Origin: Companilactobacillus jidongensis
Lineage (GTDB): Bacteria > Bacillota > Bacilli > Lactobacillales > Lactobacillaceae
Length of the DNA stretch: 64,000 bases
Direction of reading: 5' to 3'
NCBI RefSeq assembly: GCF_003946575.1
Contig: NZ_RHOP01000001.1
Location: 211,850 to 275,849 of the forward strand
Shown here: positions 51,895 to 61,119 of the stretch, piece after piece
How positions within the stretch are numbered: the stretch's first letter is position 1
Layout of the letters: each line of letters opens with the position of its first letter
Notes under the pieces: model-generated
Told to the model about the DNA's origin: nothing
Database searches by the model: none
What the model saw: the letters and a program-made list of their open reading frames with translations, nothing else
Made by a program: the position numbers and the translations under genes

Positions 51895-52095
51895 ATGATG
51901 ATAAATATTCCGATGCTTATAATACTCAGTATTCTCACAACGTTACTTGCCTTTTTCCTTGTTATGGCAATTTACAATACATTTATGAAATCCGACGGCA
52001 AGAAATACTGGTGGTTTATTTTATTAGGACTTGTAATCCTTTATATAATAGCATTCATAGTCTATTTTCATATCAAAGGTACACCTTTGCTGTAA
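51895..52095 (+). CDS. Small two-helix membrane protein, possibly leaderless
   Basis: The predicted protein has 66 residues with two membrane helices (MLIILSILTTLLAFFLVMAI and WWFILLGLVILYIIAFIVYF) joined by a short basic loop (KSDGKKY). It is not recognised. There is no SD; a consensus extended -10 lies seven bases upstream, so the mRNA may be leaderless and begin ATGATG. It lies 87 bp before the aldolase gene and may be cotranscribed with it. Hydrophobic composition alone could arise by chance in AT-rich DNA, so confidence is moderate. Confidence 0.5.
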   Translation: MMINIPMLIILSILTTLLAFFLVMAIYNTFMKSDGKKYWWFILLGLVILYIIAFIVYFHIKGTPLL

Positions 52096-52182
52096 ATACT
52101 TTTACAAAAAACATATGAATTCGTTAAGATTTGAGTTAAAATATCTATTGTATTCAAAGATGAATTTATTGGAGGATTATCG

Positions 52183-53049
52183 ATGGTTTTAACAAACGGT
52201 AACGAAATTTTCAACAACGCCCGTAAAGGCAAATATGCTGTTGGTGCTTTTAACATCAACGACTTGGAATGGACTCGCGCTATTTTAGCTGCAGCCCAAG
52301 AAACAAACACACCTGTCTTGGTTCAAACATCAATGGGTGCTGCTAAGTACATGGGTGGTTATGAACTTTGCCTACACCTAGTACAAGACACAATCAAGTC
52401 AATGGGTATCACAGTTCCAGTTGTTATGCACTTGGATCATGGTAACTATGAAGCTGCTAAAGAATGTATCGAAGTTGGTTACAACTCAGTTATGTTCGAT
52501 GGTCATGACTTGCCTTTCGACGAAAACCTTGAAAAGACAAAGGAAATCGTTAAATTAGCTCACGCTAAAGGTATTTCTGTTGAAGCAGAAGTTGGTTCAA
52601 TCGGTGGTACAGAAGATGGTATTACTGGTCTTGGTGAATTAGCTGATGTTGAAGAAGCTAAGACACTTAACGCTACTGGTGTTGACTACCTTGCTGTTGG
52701 TATTGGTAACATTCACGGTGTTTACCCTGACAACTGGAAAGGCTTAAGCTTTGACCGTCTAGAAGAATTGGCTGCTGAAATCTCAACACCACTTGTTCTT
52801 CATGGTGGTTCAGGTATCCCTAAGGAACAAATCGTTAAGGCTATCTCAATGGGTATCTCAAAGGTTAACGTTAATACTGAATTACAACTATCATTTGCTA
52901 AAGCAACACGCGAATACATCGAAGCTGGTCACGACCAAGATATCGATGCTAAGGGTTATGACCCACGTAAGTTACTTGCACCTGGTACAAAGGCTATTAC
53001 TGACACAACTAGAGAACGTATCGAATGGTTCGGTACACCTTCACTATAA
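52183..53049 (+). CDS. fba: Fructose-bisphosphate aldolase, class II
   Basis: This Zn-dependent glycolytic enzyme of 288 residues cleaves fructose-1,6-bisphosphate. Zinc and active-site residues lie in VMHLDHGNYEAA, EAEVGSIGGTEDG, GNIHGVYP and LHGGSGIP, followed by KVNVNTELQ. Codon choice is strongly biased, as in highly expressed genes, and the SD is a strong TTGGAGG. Its presence argues that the organism runs the Embden-Meyerhof pathway. It is followed by a terminator. Confidence 0.96.
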   Translation: MVLTNGNEIFNNARKGKYAVGAFNINDLEWTRAILAAAQETNTPVLVQTSMGAAKYMGGYELCLHLVQDTIKSMGITVPVVMHLDHGNYEAAKECIEVGYNSVMFDGHDLPFDENLEKTKEIVKLAHAKGISVEAEVGSIGGTEDGITGLGELADVEEAKTLNATGVDYLAVGIGNIHGVYPDNWKGLSFDRLEELAAEISTPLVLHGGSGIPKEQIVKAISMGISKVNVNTELQLSFAKATREYIEAGHDQDIDAKGYDPRKLLAPGTKAITDTTRERIEWFGTPSL

Positions 53050-53060
53050 TAATTACTTTA

Positions 53061-53089
53061 AGAGAGATGTTTATCATCTCTCTTTTTTT
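53061..53089 (+). terminator. fba terminator
   Basis: AGAGAGATG (53061-53069) pairs with CATCTCTCT (53075-53083), then T7. Confidence 0.93.
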
Positions 53090-53245
53090 GTTTTATTCCA
53101 AAAATTGGTATAGTTTTTTTGCCATCACTTACAGAAAAAATGTTTTGTGAAAATATTTTCGTAGATTTTTTATCACAATCTAACCGGCACATCAGCAATA
53201 TCAGCCTATAATGTTGTGAAAAATAATTGTAAATATAATTTTATA

Positions 53246-53274
53246 TTGTGAATTATGTTTAATCCTGTTATACT
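53246..53274 (+). promoter_or_regulatory. Promoter of the 53.3-kb small RNA
   Basis: TTGTGA (53246-53251), 17 bp, TATACT (53269-53274) with extended -10 TGT. The AT-rich stretch upstream (53090-53245) has no gene; it contains further TTGTGA(A) copies and a second TATAAT near 53206. Confidence 0.75.
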
Positions 53275-53280
53275 ATACCC

Positions 53281-53497
53281 ATAAAAGGAGAGCAATCTCC
53301 GAAGTAAGGAGGTCCTGCGATAATATTGGTATACTCAACAATTTTATCTACGCCCACTCCGCTTCCTAATCAAGCCTCCCTGGAAAAACGAAGCGTGGAT
53401 AAAGATTCGTAATAGAAATATCCCCCACAGTTTTAAAAGAAACAAACCCCTAACAAAAAAGAGTCCTAAGATATTTGCCATCTTAGGACTCTTTTTT
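53281..53497 (+). ncRNA. Probable structured small RNA of about 215 nt
   Basis: A strong promoter leads into non-coding sequence that ends at a strong terminator, with only an opposite-strand gene beyond. The 5' end forms GGAGA-GCAA-TCTCC (53287-53300), a five-pair stem with a GNRA loop. Further in, TTTATCTA (53343-53350) pairs with TGGATAAA (53396-53403) and CGCTTC (53360-53365) with GAAGCG (53390-53395), making a rod with an asymmetric loop. GGAGG near 53309 could pair with CCTCC near 53375. Size is in the 6S RNA range, but I cannot match it to 6S or any known family. Confidence 0.65.
53455..53497. terminator. Bidirectional intrinsic terminator
   Basis: AAAAAAGAGTCCTAAGAT (53455-53472) pairs perfectly with ATCTTAGGACTCTTTTTT (53480-53497). 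It ends the small RNA (+) and the SufT-like gene (-). Confidence 0.95.
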
Positions 53498-53820
53498 CAT
53501 TCCAAATTCATTGCAATTCTTGCCATACGGCTCATCCTATCAACCGTCCACTTGGGCTCCAGAACTAATTTCACAGTACAATTGTCAATACCATCGACTG
53601 ACATTGCTGCTCGATGGATCAAGACTTTCAAATAATCGCTAGCCGGACACCACACATGTGTAAGTGTCATCGTAATTTCACATGTGTTATTTACTATTTC
53701 GACATTGTAAATTATACCTAAATTAACGACATCGACTCCAAGCTCTGGATCAATTACATTTTCCAGAGCGCACATTACATCCCCTGCCCGTTGATCAACT
53801 GCATTTGCTTGTTTATTCAT
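53497..53820 (-). CDS. MIP18/DUF59-family (SufT/PaaD-like) protein
   Basis: This small cytoplasmic protein of 107 residues starts at the ATG at 53820 with AGGGAG upstream; the frame to 53868 includes that SD. The DUF59 pattern is MCALENVIDPELGVDVVNLGIIYNVEI, then ITMTLTHVWCPASDYL with the conserved cysteine (usually TxxxCP), ending VKLVLEPKWTVDRMSRMAR. Family members assist iron-sulfur cluster maturation. No suf genes are adjacent. It appears monocistronic. Confidence 0.9.
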   Translation of the reverse strand: MNKQANAVDQRAGDVMCALENVIDPELGVDVVNLGIIYNVEIVNNTCEITMTLTHVWCPASDYLKVLIHRAAMSVDGIDNCTVKLVLEPKWTVDRMSRMARIAMNLE

Positions 53821-53911
53821 ACTTACGACTCCCTTCGGAATATGAATCGCATTTGCTATCACTTTCACAATTTTAATATATCATCTTTTTTATAATTTTG
53901 TATAGTTAAAT

Positions 53912-53947
53912 GCAAAAAAGGACAATTTTTTTAACAAAAATTGTCCT
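53912..53947 (-). terminator. Terminator of the first NADH oxidase gene
   Basis: AGGACAATTTTT (53919-53930) pairs with AAAAATTGTCCT (53936-53947); the minus strand then runs into T6. Confidence 0.9.
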
Positions 53948-53967
53948 AAAATGATTTATATCAAGTT

Positions 53968-55320
53968 TTATTGGTTAACAATGCCATAATCCAATTTGTT
54001 GATTGCCAATTGAGCAACCAAGTTAAGATAATTCCATGGATTATCATAATATGGTTGGAACATCATATCTACAAATGCTAAATCATCAATTGTATTTTTA
54101 TTTTGGATAGCAATTGAAACAGCATTAGCTGACTGTGTAACTTCATGCTTACTAAAGAATTGAGCTCCCAAAATCATCCTAGTATCTTTGTCATAAACTA
54201 GGAAGATACTTAGCTTTTCATTCGTTGGCATAAAGTCCGGACGATAATTAGCATAATACTCTACTCTGTCAGCATTGATTCCGGCAGCAAGTGCATTGTG
54301 CAAAGTAATTCCAGTTGAAGCAAGTGTATATCCAAACAATTGCATGGCTGTTGAACCTTGAGTACCCATATATTTTTGAATATTGCCAAAAACATTTTTA
54401 CCAGCCAGTGTTCCTTGACGAACAGCATTGGAAGCTAGTGGAATGTATAGTGGCTTCTTAGTTGGATTGAAATTAACAGCACAAGCATCACCAGCTGAAT
54501 AAATATCAGGATCTGAAGTTTGAACATATTCATTGATGATCAAAGCATTACGACCATCCATATCCACTTGTCCCTTCAATAATCCAGTATTGGCATCAAA
54601 TCCAGTACACATAATAACCAAATCAGCTTTATGTGTATCTTTGTCAGTCTTGATAGTGATTTCTTTACCGTCTTCAAATCCTTGTACACGTTCATTCAAG
54701 TAAACATGGACATAGTGATCCTTCAACAAACCGATGATCTTGTCAGATAGTGGCTTATCAATATAATTCTTAAGAATTTGACTACCAGATTGAATCAGAG
54801 TAACTTCGTGAACTGTGTTAGCATAACTTTCAGCCAACTCAACCCCAACGTATCCACCACCAACGATAGCGATACTTTGATAATTCTTAGCTGATTCATA
54901 AATGCCCTTAGCTTGTTCATAATTTTTACAGTACAAAATACGAGGACTGTCGATACCGTCAATATTCGGCGTACTTACAACTGAACCAGTCGTCATAATT
55001 AATTTGTCATAGCTATCTTCGAATTCTTTGCCCGTATTAAGATCTTTGACAATCATAGTCTTAGACTTAGCATCGATTTTTTCAACACTATGTTTCATTT
55101 CAACTTTTGCGCCAAGATCCTCAAGTGTACTTGGATCTGCATAAAACATATCCTCAAGTCTGTCCACAATACGACCTAAGTACAAAGCAATTCCACATGA
55201 CAGAAATGAGATGTTATCTTCACGCTCATATACGGTAACATCTGTATCGGGATGATCCTTCAAAATCTGTTCAACTGCAGCTGTACCAGCGTGTGTACAA
55301 CCAACAATAATAACCTTCAA
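53968..55320 (-). CDS. nox: NADH oxidase, water-forming type (copy 1)
   Basis: This FAD flavoprotein of 450 residues oxidises NADH with O2, probably to water, to regenerate NAD. Motifs: VIIVGCTHAGTAAVEQIL (FAD), SFLSCGIALYLG with the redox Cys at about residue 42, IAIVGGGYVGVELAES (NADH) and DIYSAGDACAV (FAD), with a C-terminal dimer domain. The start is TTG at 55320, read from GGGGAGG; the ATG at 55335 sits on that SD. A close paralogue lies at 59747. Which is H2O- or H2O2-forming cannot be proved, but the single reactive Cys fits Nox2. Confidence 0.92.
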   Translation of the reverse strand: MKVIIVGCTHAGTAAVEQILKDHPDTDVTVYEREDNISFLSCGIALYLGRIVDRLEDMFYADPSTLEDLGAKVEMKHSVEKIDAKSKTMIVKDLNTGKEFEDSYDKLIMTTGSVVSTPNIDGIDSPRILYCKNYEQAKGIYESAKNYQSIAIVGGGYVGVELAESYANTVHEVTLIQSGSQILKNYIDKPLSDKIIGLLKDHYVHVYLNERVQGFEDGKEITIKTDKDTHKADLVIMCTGFDANTGLLKGQVDMDGRNALIINEYVQTSDPDIYSAGDACAVNFNPTKKPLYIPLASNAVRQGTLAGKNVFGNIQKYMGTQGSTAMQLFGYTLASTGITLHNALAAGINADRVEYYANYRPDFMPTNEKLSIFLVYDKDTRMILGAQFFSKHEVTQSANAVSIAIQNKNTIDDLAFVDMMFQPYYDNPWNYLNLVAQLAINKLDYGIVNQ

Positions 55321-55640
55321 TATGTGCCTCCCCATAGGACTTTTTAATAGATTATCTTAATTTAATTACCTAAAAGCCTTTGCTATTAAAAATAACATAC
55401 TTACGACTTCTATTTTACTAAAGTGTCCTAATTTATGTGAATCTTTTCTCCAAAGAATTATAGTTTAATTCTACACCAAGCAAGTTCCAATTTTTATAAA
55501 TTCATTTATCAAAAAATGAATACTCAAATGGAATATTTCAAATATTCTAATATTATGTTGTCAAATATCATATTACACTACAAACGTTCCAATTATTAGA
55601 GTAAAATAATTTAAATTCAATAATTGAAAGTGGGAATATC
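55321..55640. other. AT-rich intergenic region between nox and GNAT genes
   Basis: About 320 bp with no credible ORF. TTTAGT and TATGTT 17 bp apart on the minus strand (near 55400-55430) could serve nox. TTGTCA near 55560 could start transcription towards the acetyltransferase. I see no strong dyads or terminators. Confidence 0.5.
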
Positions 55641-56072
55641 ATGCAAGAAATTAACTACTCCAGCGATTTATCTTCAAAAACTTATCAAGATGCATTAAAT
55701 ATTCGTAAAGAAGTTTTTATTAGAGAACAAAATGTGGATCCTGAACTCGAAATTGATGGTGAAGATTCATGTACTCACGTAACAATATACATCGATGGAA
55801 CTCCCGCAGGAACTGCTCGCTATTATCCAACTGATAACAATGGTATTCATATTCAACGTGTTGCCGTGCCTCAAGAATTCCGTCACCAAGGAATTGCATC
55901 AGCTCTGATTAAAGACATTATTACTAAGGCCACAAACGAAGGTTACCACTATGTCATCCTAGGAGCACAAGATCATGCTCAAGACTTCTATGTACAACTT
56001 GGATTTAAGGTTGTCGGTGAGCAATACCGTGAGGCGGGAATACTCCATCATGATATGGAACTCACATTGTGA
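55641..56072 (+). CDS. GNAT-family N-acetyltransferase
   Basis: This small acetyltransferase of 143 residues resembles the YjcF/ElaA-like group. The N-terminal YQDALNIRKEVFIREQNVDPELEIDGEDS segment is typical. Acetyl-CoA motif A is IQRVAVPQEFRHQGIASALIKDI, followed by GAQDHAQDFYVQLGFKVVGEQYREAGILHHDMEL. The SD (AAGTGGG) is moderate. It stands alone between AT-rich DNA and the EAL gene. The substrate is unknown. Confidence 0.9.
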   Translation: MQEINYSSDLSSKTYQDALNIRKEVFIREQNVDPELEIDGEDSCTHVTIYIDGTPAGTARYYPTDNNGIHIQRVAVPQEFRHQGIASALIKDIITKATNEGYHYVILGAQDHAQDFYVQLGFKVVGEQYREAGILHHDMELTL

Positions 56073-56133
56073 GAATAAAAGTTTGTCTTATTGTATAATA
56101 GAACGATAAGAAATTAGTTTTAGGGGGAAACCT

Positions 56134-56826
56134 ATGTACAGATATTTCATTCAACCGCAATTGAACAAGTACACCAATACATTGATTGGTTATGAATTGT
56201 TAATGAAAAAAAAGACCGCAGAAGGATGGCGTCCACCTTTACATTTTTCTGATATTCCATCACACATTATGGCGGAGGTCTTAATCGCTACAACTAAGCG
56301 CCTGTCACTAAAAATCGGCTCGGTATCTGTTAATATCAACCGAACACAATTGATGGATCCAGAAGTTAGAAAGGCCATCATTAAGTCTCAGCTTCAGTTG
56401 CGTCCATTAAAACTAGTCGTCGAACTAACTGAAGAACCTGGCGATGAAAAATGGACTAATAAAGAAATGATTCCATTAATAAAACAATTCATCGACTACG
56501 GTATGGACTTCAGCCTCGACGATGTTGGTACTGGAGAAAACAAGTTGGAACATATTAAGCCATTGATACCAATGGCTTCTGAAGTTAAGTTTGCACTACA
56601 AAACTTTAAAGAGAAGTTTCGTGATCCCAATATCGAAGATAAAGTTATCTTTTGGCGTGACTATACCAACAAGAATAACCTACGACTGATACTTGAAGGT
56701 ATCGAAAACTCCGAAGATGATCAACTGGCTGATACATTGCAGATAGACTTACGCCAAGGATACTTCTATGGCAAACCTCACCTGCTCAAAATAAAAGAAG
56801 ACGATGACGTTTTCAATCAAAAATAA
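56134..56826 (+). CDS. Stand-alone EAL-domain protein (probable c-di-GMP phosphodiesterase)
   Basis: This soluble protein of 230 residues is a single EAL domain. The signature triad is ELL (GYELLMKK) rather than EAL, but the catalytic set is present: first Glu, Asn in VNINRTQ, Glu in VVELTEEP, double Asp in SLDDVGTGENKL, Lys in SEVKFAL, Glu in LEGIEN and Gln in RQGYFYGKP. It should therefore be able to hydrolyse c-di-GMP, although divergence leaves a receptor role possible. TATAAT at 56094-56099 is the likely -10; the SD is AGGGGG. A GGDEF protein lies 6 kb downstream. Confidence 0.85.
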   Translation: MYRYFIQPQLNKYTNTLIGYELLMKKKTAEGWRPPLHFSDIPSHIMAEVLIATTKRLSLKIGSVSVNINRTQLMDPEVRKAIIKSQLQLRPLKLVVELTEEPGDEKWTNKEMIPLIKQFIDYGMDFSLDDVGTGENKLEHIKPLIPMASEVKFALQNFKEKFRDPNIEDKVIFWRDYTNKNNLRLILEGIENSEDDQLADTLQIDLRQGYFYGKPHLLKIKEDDDVFNQK

Positions 56827-56857
56827 CCATTTTGGAAAATTCCAAAATGGTTATTTT
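56825..56857. terminator. Bidirectional intrinsic terminator
   Basis: AACCATTTTGG (56825-56835) pairs with CCAAAATGGTT (56842-56852). It is shared by the EAL gene (+) and the P-type ATPase gene (-). Confidence 0.9.
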
Positions 56858-59529
56858 TAATCTTTTTTTATTTTACGCTGAACGAATTTAACTAATTCCA
56901 CAAACGGGATTACTGCAAATGAAGAACCTAATACAATTGCCCATTGATACATATCCAAGTGTGAAACTCTAAAGGCGTCGTTCAATCCTGGGATCATAAT
57001 AACCGCCATCATCATTACTAGTGATAATAAAATTGCTCCATTGAAGGCTTTATTCTTAAACAAGCCAACTTTGAAGATTGATTGATGAACCGACTTCACA
57101 TTGAAGGCATGGAATAACTGAATCAACCCCAAAGTTGCGAATGACATTGTTAAAGCGTCTGCATGAATTGCATTATATCCACTATGCACTGGCCACATGA
57201 TAGCTGTTGCATAAACCAGCAATACCATAGCCGCTTCAAAAATCCCTTGATAGATCACACTACTCAAGACACCGCCAGAGAAAAAGTTAGAGTTTCTTCC
57301 ACGCGGCTTATGATTCATCAAGTTGGACTCTGCCGGTTCCATTCCCAATGCAATTGCCGGAAACGTGTCAGTTACCAAGTTGATCCACAACAAATGAATT
57401 GGTAACATCGTATCCCACGCCAGCAATGTTGCAATAAACAACGTCAATACTTCACCTAAGTTAGCCGCTAACAAATACTGAATAGCTTTTTGAATATTCG
57501 AGAAGACCTTACGACCCTCTTCAACCGCCACAACAATCGTCGCAAAATTATCATCAGCCAGGACCATATCGGAAGCACCTTTAGAAACCTCCGTACCTGT
57601 AACTCCCATACCAATCCCAATATCAGCCTGTTTCAAAGCTGGTGCATCGTTTACACCATCCCCCGTCATAGCAACTACCTTGCCCAATTTTTGCCAAGCC
57701 TTAACGATTCTAACTTTATGCTCAGGCGACACTCGAGCATAGACTGAGTAATTCTCTACTTTCTTATCAAATTCTTCTGTCGACATCTGATCTAATTCAG
57801 CGCCTGTCAAAACAGCATTATCGTCACCAGGTTCAATAATACCAAGCCGAGCAGCAATTGCTTCGGCTGTATCTCTGTGATCTCCAGTGATCATTAATGG
57901 TCTAACCCCTGCTGACTTAGCAACACGAACAGCATCAGCGGCTTCCGCTCTTTCAGGATCGATCATTCCGACTAATCCGGCAAAAATCAAATTGCTCTCG
58001 ATTTCAGTGGATTCTAATTCATTAGGCATTTCATCAATATATTTATATGCCATTTCCAATACTCGCAGTGCCTGTTTAGCCATATCTTTGTTATTTTGAA
58101 GAATGATTTTTTTATCTGCATTGGTAATATCTCTAATACCATCCGGAGTCTGAATTCTCGTGATTCGCTCTAACAAAATATCTGGAGCACCTTTGACTGC
58201 AACCAAAAATCTACTACCATCTTTGTGAATTGTGGACATCAACTTACGATCTGAATCAAACGGTAGTTCCGCCACTCGCGGTTGCTGCTGTAATTTACGA
58301 TCCAAATCAAAATTGTGTTTTTCACCAAAAGTTATCAAAGCTGTCTCAGTTGGATCACCGATCATCGTTCCATCATGTGAAATCTTTGTATCGTTAGCAA
58401 AATTCATAATTTTCAATGCCATGTTGTCTATGGATAATTCTTCTTCAGCTGATTGTTGTTGATCAAAGGTATAAACTTTTTCCACAGTCATCTGATTCAA
58501 TGTTAATGTTCCCGTCTTATCTGAAGCAATAATTTCCGTTGAACCCAATGTTTCTACAGCCGGCAATTTACGAATGACGGCATTACGCTTAGCCATAACC
58601 TGTGTTCCTAATGCCAAAATAATCGTTACGATTGCTGGCAATCCTTCAGGAATGGCTGCAACAGCCAATGAAATGGATGTCAGCATCATTTTGATTGGGT
58701 CCATACCGTTGAAGAACGTTCCCACGACATACATCACCACAGCAATGATTACAATAGCAATTGTCAAGAACTTGCCCAAGTGATTCAAGTTTTGTTTCAG
58801 TGGCGTAGTTGTCTCATCAGCCTTAGCCAGCATTCCCGCAATCTTACCCACTTCCGTCGACATCCCCGTATTAACAACGACACCCTTACCACGACCGTAA
58901 GTAACGTTACTATTGGAGAACGCCATATTTACACGATCACCGATACCAGCCTGTTCATCGTCGATGATTTTAGTTTCTTTTTCGACCGAGACAGATTCAC
59001 CAGTCAATGCTGACTCTTCAATCTTTAGCGAATTAGATTCCAATAGTCGCAGATCGGCTGGAACTACATCTCCAGCTTCTAACAAAACAAGGTCACCAGG
59101 GACTAACTCGGTACTCTTAATAGTGATCGTATCGCCATTTCTCAAGACATTAGCGTGTGGTGTCGACATTTTTTTGAGAGCTTCAATTGCAGCTTCAGCA
59201 CGCGATTCCTGAAATACACCTAAGATGGCATTAATGATCACGACCGCCAGGATTATAACTGAATCCACAACGTCATGTGAGACGACAGCTGAAATAACCG
59301 CGGCAGCTAACAAGACTAGGATCATCAAATCTTTGAACTGTTCCAAAAACTTCTGCAATAAAGACTTCTTCTTGCCGTCGTCTAGTTTGTTAGGCCCATA
59401 TTTATTAACACGTTCGTTGACCTGCTCAGAATTCAGGCCTTCACTGGTTGCATCTAATTCTGTCAGTACTTCTGACTCACTTTGAGCATAGAATGCATTT
59501 GATAGTTGTTGATGTTTTTGTTCTGACAA
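56857..59529 (-). CDS. P-type cation ATPase (P2 type; Ca2+/Mn2+ efflux) under a Mn2+ riboswitch
   Basis: This membrane pump of 890 residues is in the SERCA/PMCA-like P2A group. Order: N-terminal cation ATPase domain ([20 protein letters not shown]), TGES in [32 protein letters not shown] in helix 4, [37 protein letters not shown] and [13 protein letters not shown] in helix 6. The start is TTG at 59529 after GGGAGG. Its leader carries a yybP-ykoY riboswitch and terminator, which in streptococci and lactococci control related ATPases. Export of Ca2+ and/or Mn2+ is therefore likely. Confidence 0.92.
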   Translation of the reverse strand: MSEQKHQQLSNAFYAQSESEVLTELDATSEGLNSEQVNERVNKYGPNKLDDGKKKSLLQKFLEQFKDLMILVLLAAAVISAVVSHDVVDSVIILAVVIINAILGVFQESRAEAAIEALKKMSTPHANVLRNGDTITIKSTELVPGDLVLLEAGDVVPADLRLLESNSLKIEESALTGESVSVEKETKIIDDEQAGIGDRVNMAFSNSNVTYGRGKGVVVNTGMSTEVGKIAGMLAKADETTTPLKQNLNHLGKFLTIAIVIIAVVMYVVGTFFNGMDPIKMMLTSISLAVAAIPEGLPAIVTIILALGTQVMAKRNAVIRKLPAVETLGSTEIIASDKTGTLTLNQMTVEKVYTFDQQQSAEEELSIDNMALKIMNFANDTKISHDGTMIGDPTETALITFGEKHNFDLDRKLQQQPRVAELPFDSDRKLMSTIHKDGSRFLVAVKGAPDILLERITRIQTPDGIRDITNADKKIILQNNKDMAKQALRVLEMAYKYIDEMPNELESTEIESNLIFAGLVGMIDPERAEAADAVRVAKSAGVRPLMITGDHRDTAEAIAARLGIIEPGDDNAVLTGAELDQMSTEEFDKKVENYSVYARVSPEHKVRIVKAWQKLGKVVAMTGDGVNDAPALKQADIGIGMGVTGTEVSKGASDMVLADDNFATIVVAVEEGRKVFSNIQKAIQYLLAANLGEVLTLFIATLLAWDTMLPIHLLWINLVTDTFPAIALGMEPAESNLMNHKPRGRNSNFFSGGVLSSVIYQGIFEAAMVLLVYATAIMWPVHSGYNAIHADALTMSFATLGLIQLFHAFNVKSVHQSIFKVGLFKNKAFNGAILLSLVMMMAVIMIPGLNDAFRVSHLDMYQWAIVLGSSFAVIPFVELVKFVQRKIKKD

Positions 59530-59564
59530 TGTAATTCCTCCCTTTCATCGCAAGGTCTCTGTCA

Positions 59565-59609
59565 AAACAAAAAAGAGACCTATGCGTGTTAAAAACACAC
59601 ATAAGTCTC
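59565..59609 (-). terminator. Riboswitch-controlled terminator
   Basis: GAGACCTATGCGTG (59575-59588 on plus) pairs with CACACATAAGTCTC (59596-59609), G.U pairs included; the minus strand continues in T6. Its 5' arm shares bases with the 3' strand of the riboswitch P1 helix, so the two are mutually exclusive. Confidence 0.88.
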
Positions 59610-59688
59610 ACTATTTACAGCAATACCAGAAAAATCCCTTCGGGCTGGTGATATTGCTACAGCTTGCGCTGCTAGTTACTCCCTCATG
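59600..59688 (-). promoter_or_regulatory. yybP-ykoY (manganese) riboswitch aptamer
   Basis: On the minus strand: P1 CATGAG (59688-59683) with CTTATG (59605-59600), the conserved GGGAGTA, P2 CAGC-GCAA-GCTG, then P3 AGCAATA-TCA-CCAG ... CTGG-TATTGCT, and GTGAGACTTA close to the family GCAAGACC. This arm order, and the P-type ATPase behind a terminator, match the Mn2+-sensing yybP-ykoY class. A TATAAT at 59701-59696 is the probable -10. Confidence 0.87.
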
Positions 59689-59746
59689 AAAAACTATTAT
59701 ATTTTAACCAAAGTATATCTGATTGATTATCTAAGAGCAACCCTAT

Positions 59747-61093
59747 TTATTTTTTTGCATCTCGTTCTTTGGCAACCGCCATTTGACCAACCAAATTCAA
59801 ATAATTGAATGGATTGTCATAATTTGGTTGGAACAACATGTCGATGAATGCCAAGTCATCGATCGTATTATTATTTTGAATCATTACTGAGATAGTATTA
59901 GCTGATTGAGCGACTTCGTGTTTACTGAAGAATTGCGCACCTAGAATCTTATGATTGTCTTTATCATAAACCAAACGAATAGTTAGCATCTCAGTAGTTG
60001 GCATATAAGAGGGACGATAGTAGTCATGATAGACGACAGCTTCAGCGTTGAAGCCCCATTCCAATGCGTTCTTCAGTGTCAAACCTGTTGAAGCTAAAGT
60101 ATAACCAAATAATTCCATTCCTGATGTAGCTTGCGTTCCCATGTACTTCTGAACATTGCCAAAGACATTCATACCTGCTAAGGCACCTTGTCTAATAGCA
60201 TTCGTTGCCAGCGGCATATAAGCTGGCTTACCAGTTGGATTAAAATTAACAGTGCATGCATCACCTGCTGCATAAATATCAGGATCTGATGTTTGAACGT
60301 ATTCATTGATCACGAGGGCACCACGACGATCCATATCCACTTGACCACGTAACAATTCTGTATTAGCAATGAACCCGGTACAAACGATTACTAGATCAGC
60401 TTTGTGATCATCCTTATCTGTTTCGATAACCACTTGATCGTCACCAGAGAAACCACTGACACGTTCATTCAAAAATATATTAACACCGTTTTCTTCCAAC
60501 AAGTCAGTAATGTTGATCGACATCGACTTGTCGATATAGTGATTCAATACTTGGTCATTCGATTGAATCAAAGTAACTTCGTGATCAGTATTAGCATAAC
60601 TTTCAGCTAACTCAACTCCGATATATCCACCACCAACGATAGCAATATGTTTGTGATCTTTAGCTGTTTCATAAATTTCACGAGCTTGAGCATAACTCTT
60701 ACACATCAAGATTTTTGAATTATCGATTCCCATAATAGGTGGTACTTGAACATACGAACCTGTTGTCATAATCAACTTGTCATATGTATCTTCGAAAACA
60801 TCGCCTGTTTTGATATTCTCTACCATTAACTTTTTATTCTTAGCATCGATTTTTAGAACATCATGCTTCATGTTTACCTTAGCACCAAGTTTTTCCAAGT
60901 CTGAAGGATCAGCATAAAACATGTCTTCTAGACGCTTTACCCTGTGTCCTAAATACAGAGCAATCCCGCAAGATAAAAATGAAATATTATCATCACGTTC
61001 ATAAACGGTAACTTCAGTACCTGGATGATCTTGTAAAATTTGATCAACTGCCGCAGTCCCAGCATGTGTACAACCTACTACAATAACTTTCAC
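59747..61093 (-). CDS. nox: NADH oxidase, water-forming type (copy 2)
   Basis: The protein has 448 residues from GTG at 61093 (GGAG nine bases upstream; the TTG at 61108 covers that SD). It is closely similar along its whole length to the oxidase at 53968: VIVVGCTHAGTAAVDQIL, SFLSCGIALYLGHRV with the redox Cys, IAIVGGGYIGVELAES, DIYAAGDACTVNFNP and FFSKHEVAQSAN. It oxidises NADH with O2. The copies lie in the same direction 4.4 kb apart with unrelated genes between, so this is an older duplication, not a fresh tandem. Promoter sequences differ, suggesting different control. Confidence 0.92.
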   Translation of the reverse strand: MKVIVVGCTHAGTAAVDQILQDHPGTEVTVYERDDNISFLSCGIALYLGHRVKRLEDMFYADPSDLEKLGAKVNMKHDVLKIDAKNKKLMVENIKTGDVFEDTYDKLIMTTGSYVQVPPIMGIDNSKILMCKSYAQAREIYETAKDHKHIAIVGGGYIGVELAESYANTDHEVTLIQSNDQVLNHYIDKSMSINITDLLEENGVNIFLNERVSGFSGDDQVVIETDKDDHKADLVIVCTGFIANTELLRGQVDMDRRGALVINEYVQTSDPDIYAAGDACTVNFNPTGKPAYMPLATNAIRQGALAGMNVFGNVQKYMGTQATSGMELFGYTLASTGLTLKNALEWGFNAEAVVYHDYYRPSYMPTTEMLTIRLVYDKDNHKILGAQFFSKHEVAQSANTISVMIQNNNTIDDLAFIDMLFQPNYDNPFNYLNLVGQMAVAKERDAKK

Positions 61094-61119
61094 AAAAAAT
61101 TTCTCCAATTGAAAAACAA

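Noticed and set aside
53090..53245. Possible gene or mobile-element remnant upstream of the 53.3-kb RNA
   Set aside because: Only AT-rich sequence with a few TTGTGA repeats; no ORF, terminal repeats or target duplications.
53968..61093. Composite transposon or recent tandem duplication suggested by the two nox genes
   Set aside because: The copies have diverged, no insertion sequence or long flanking repeat is seen, and the genes between are ordinary chromosomal ones.
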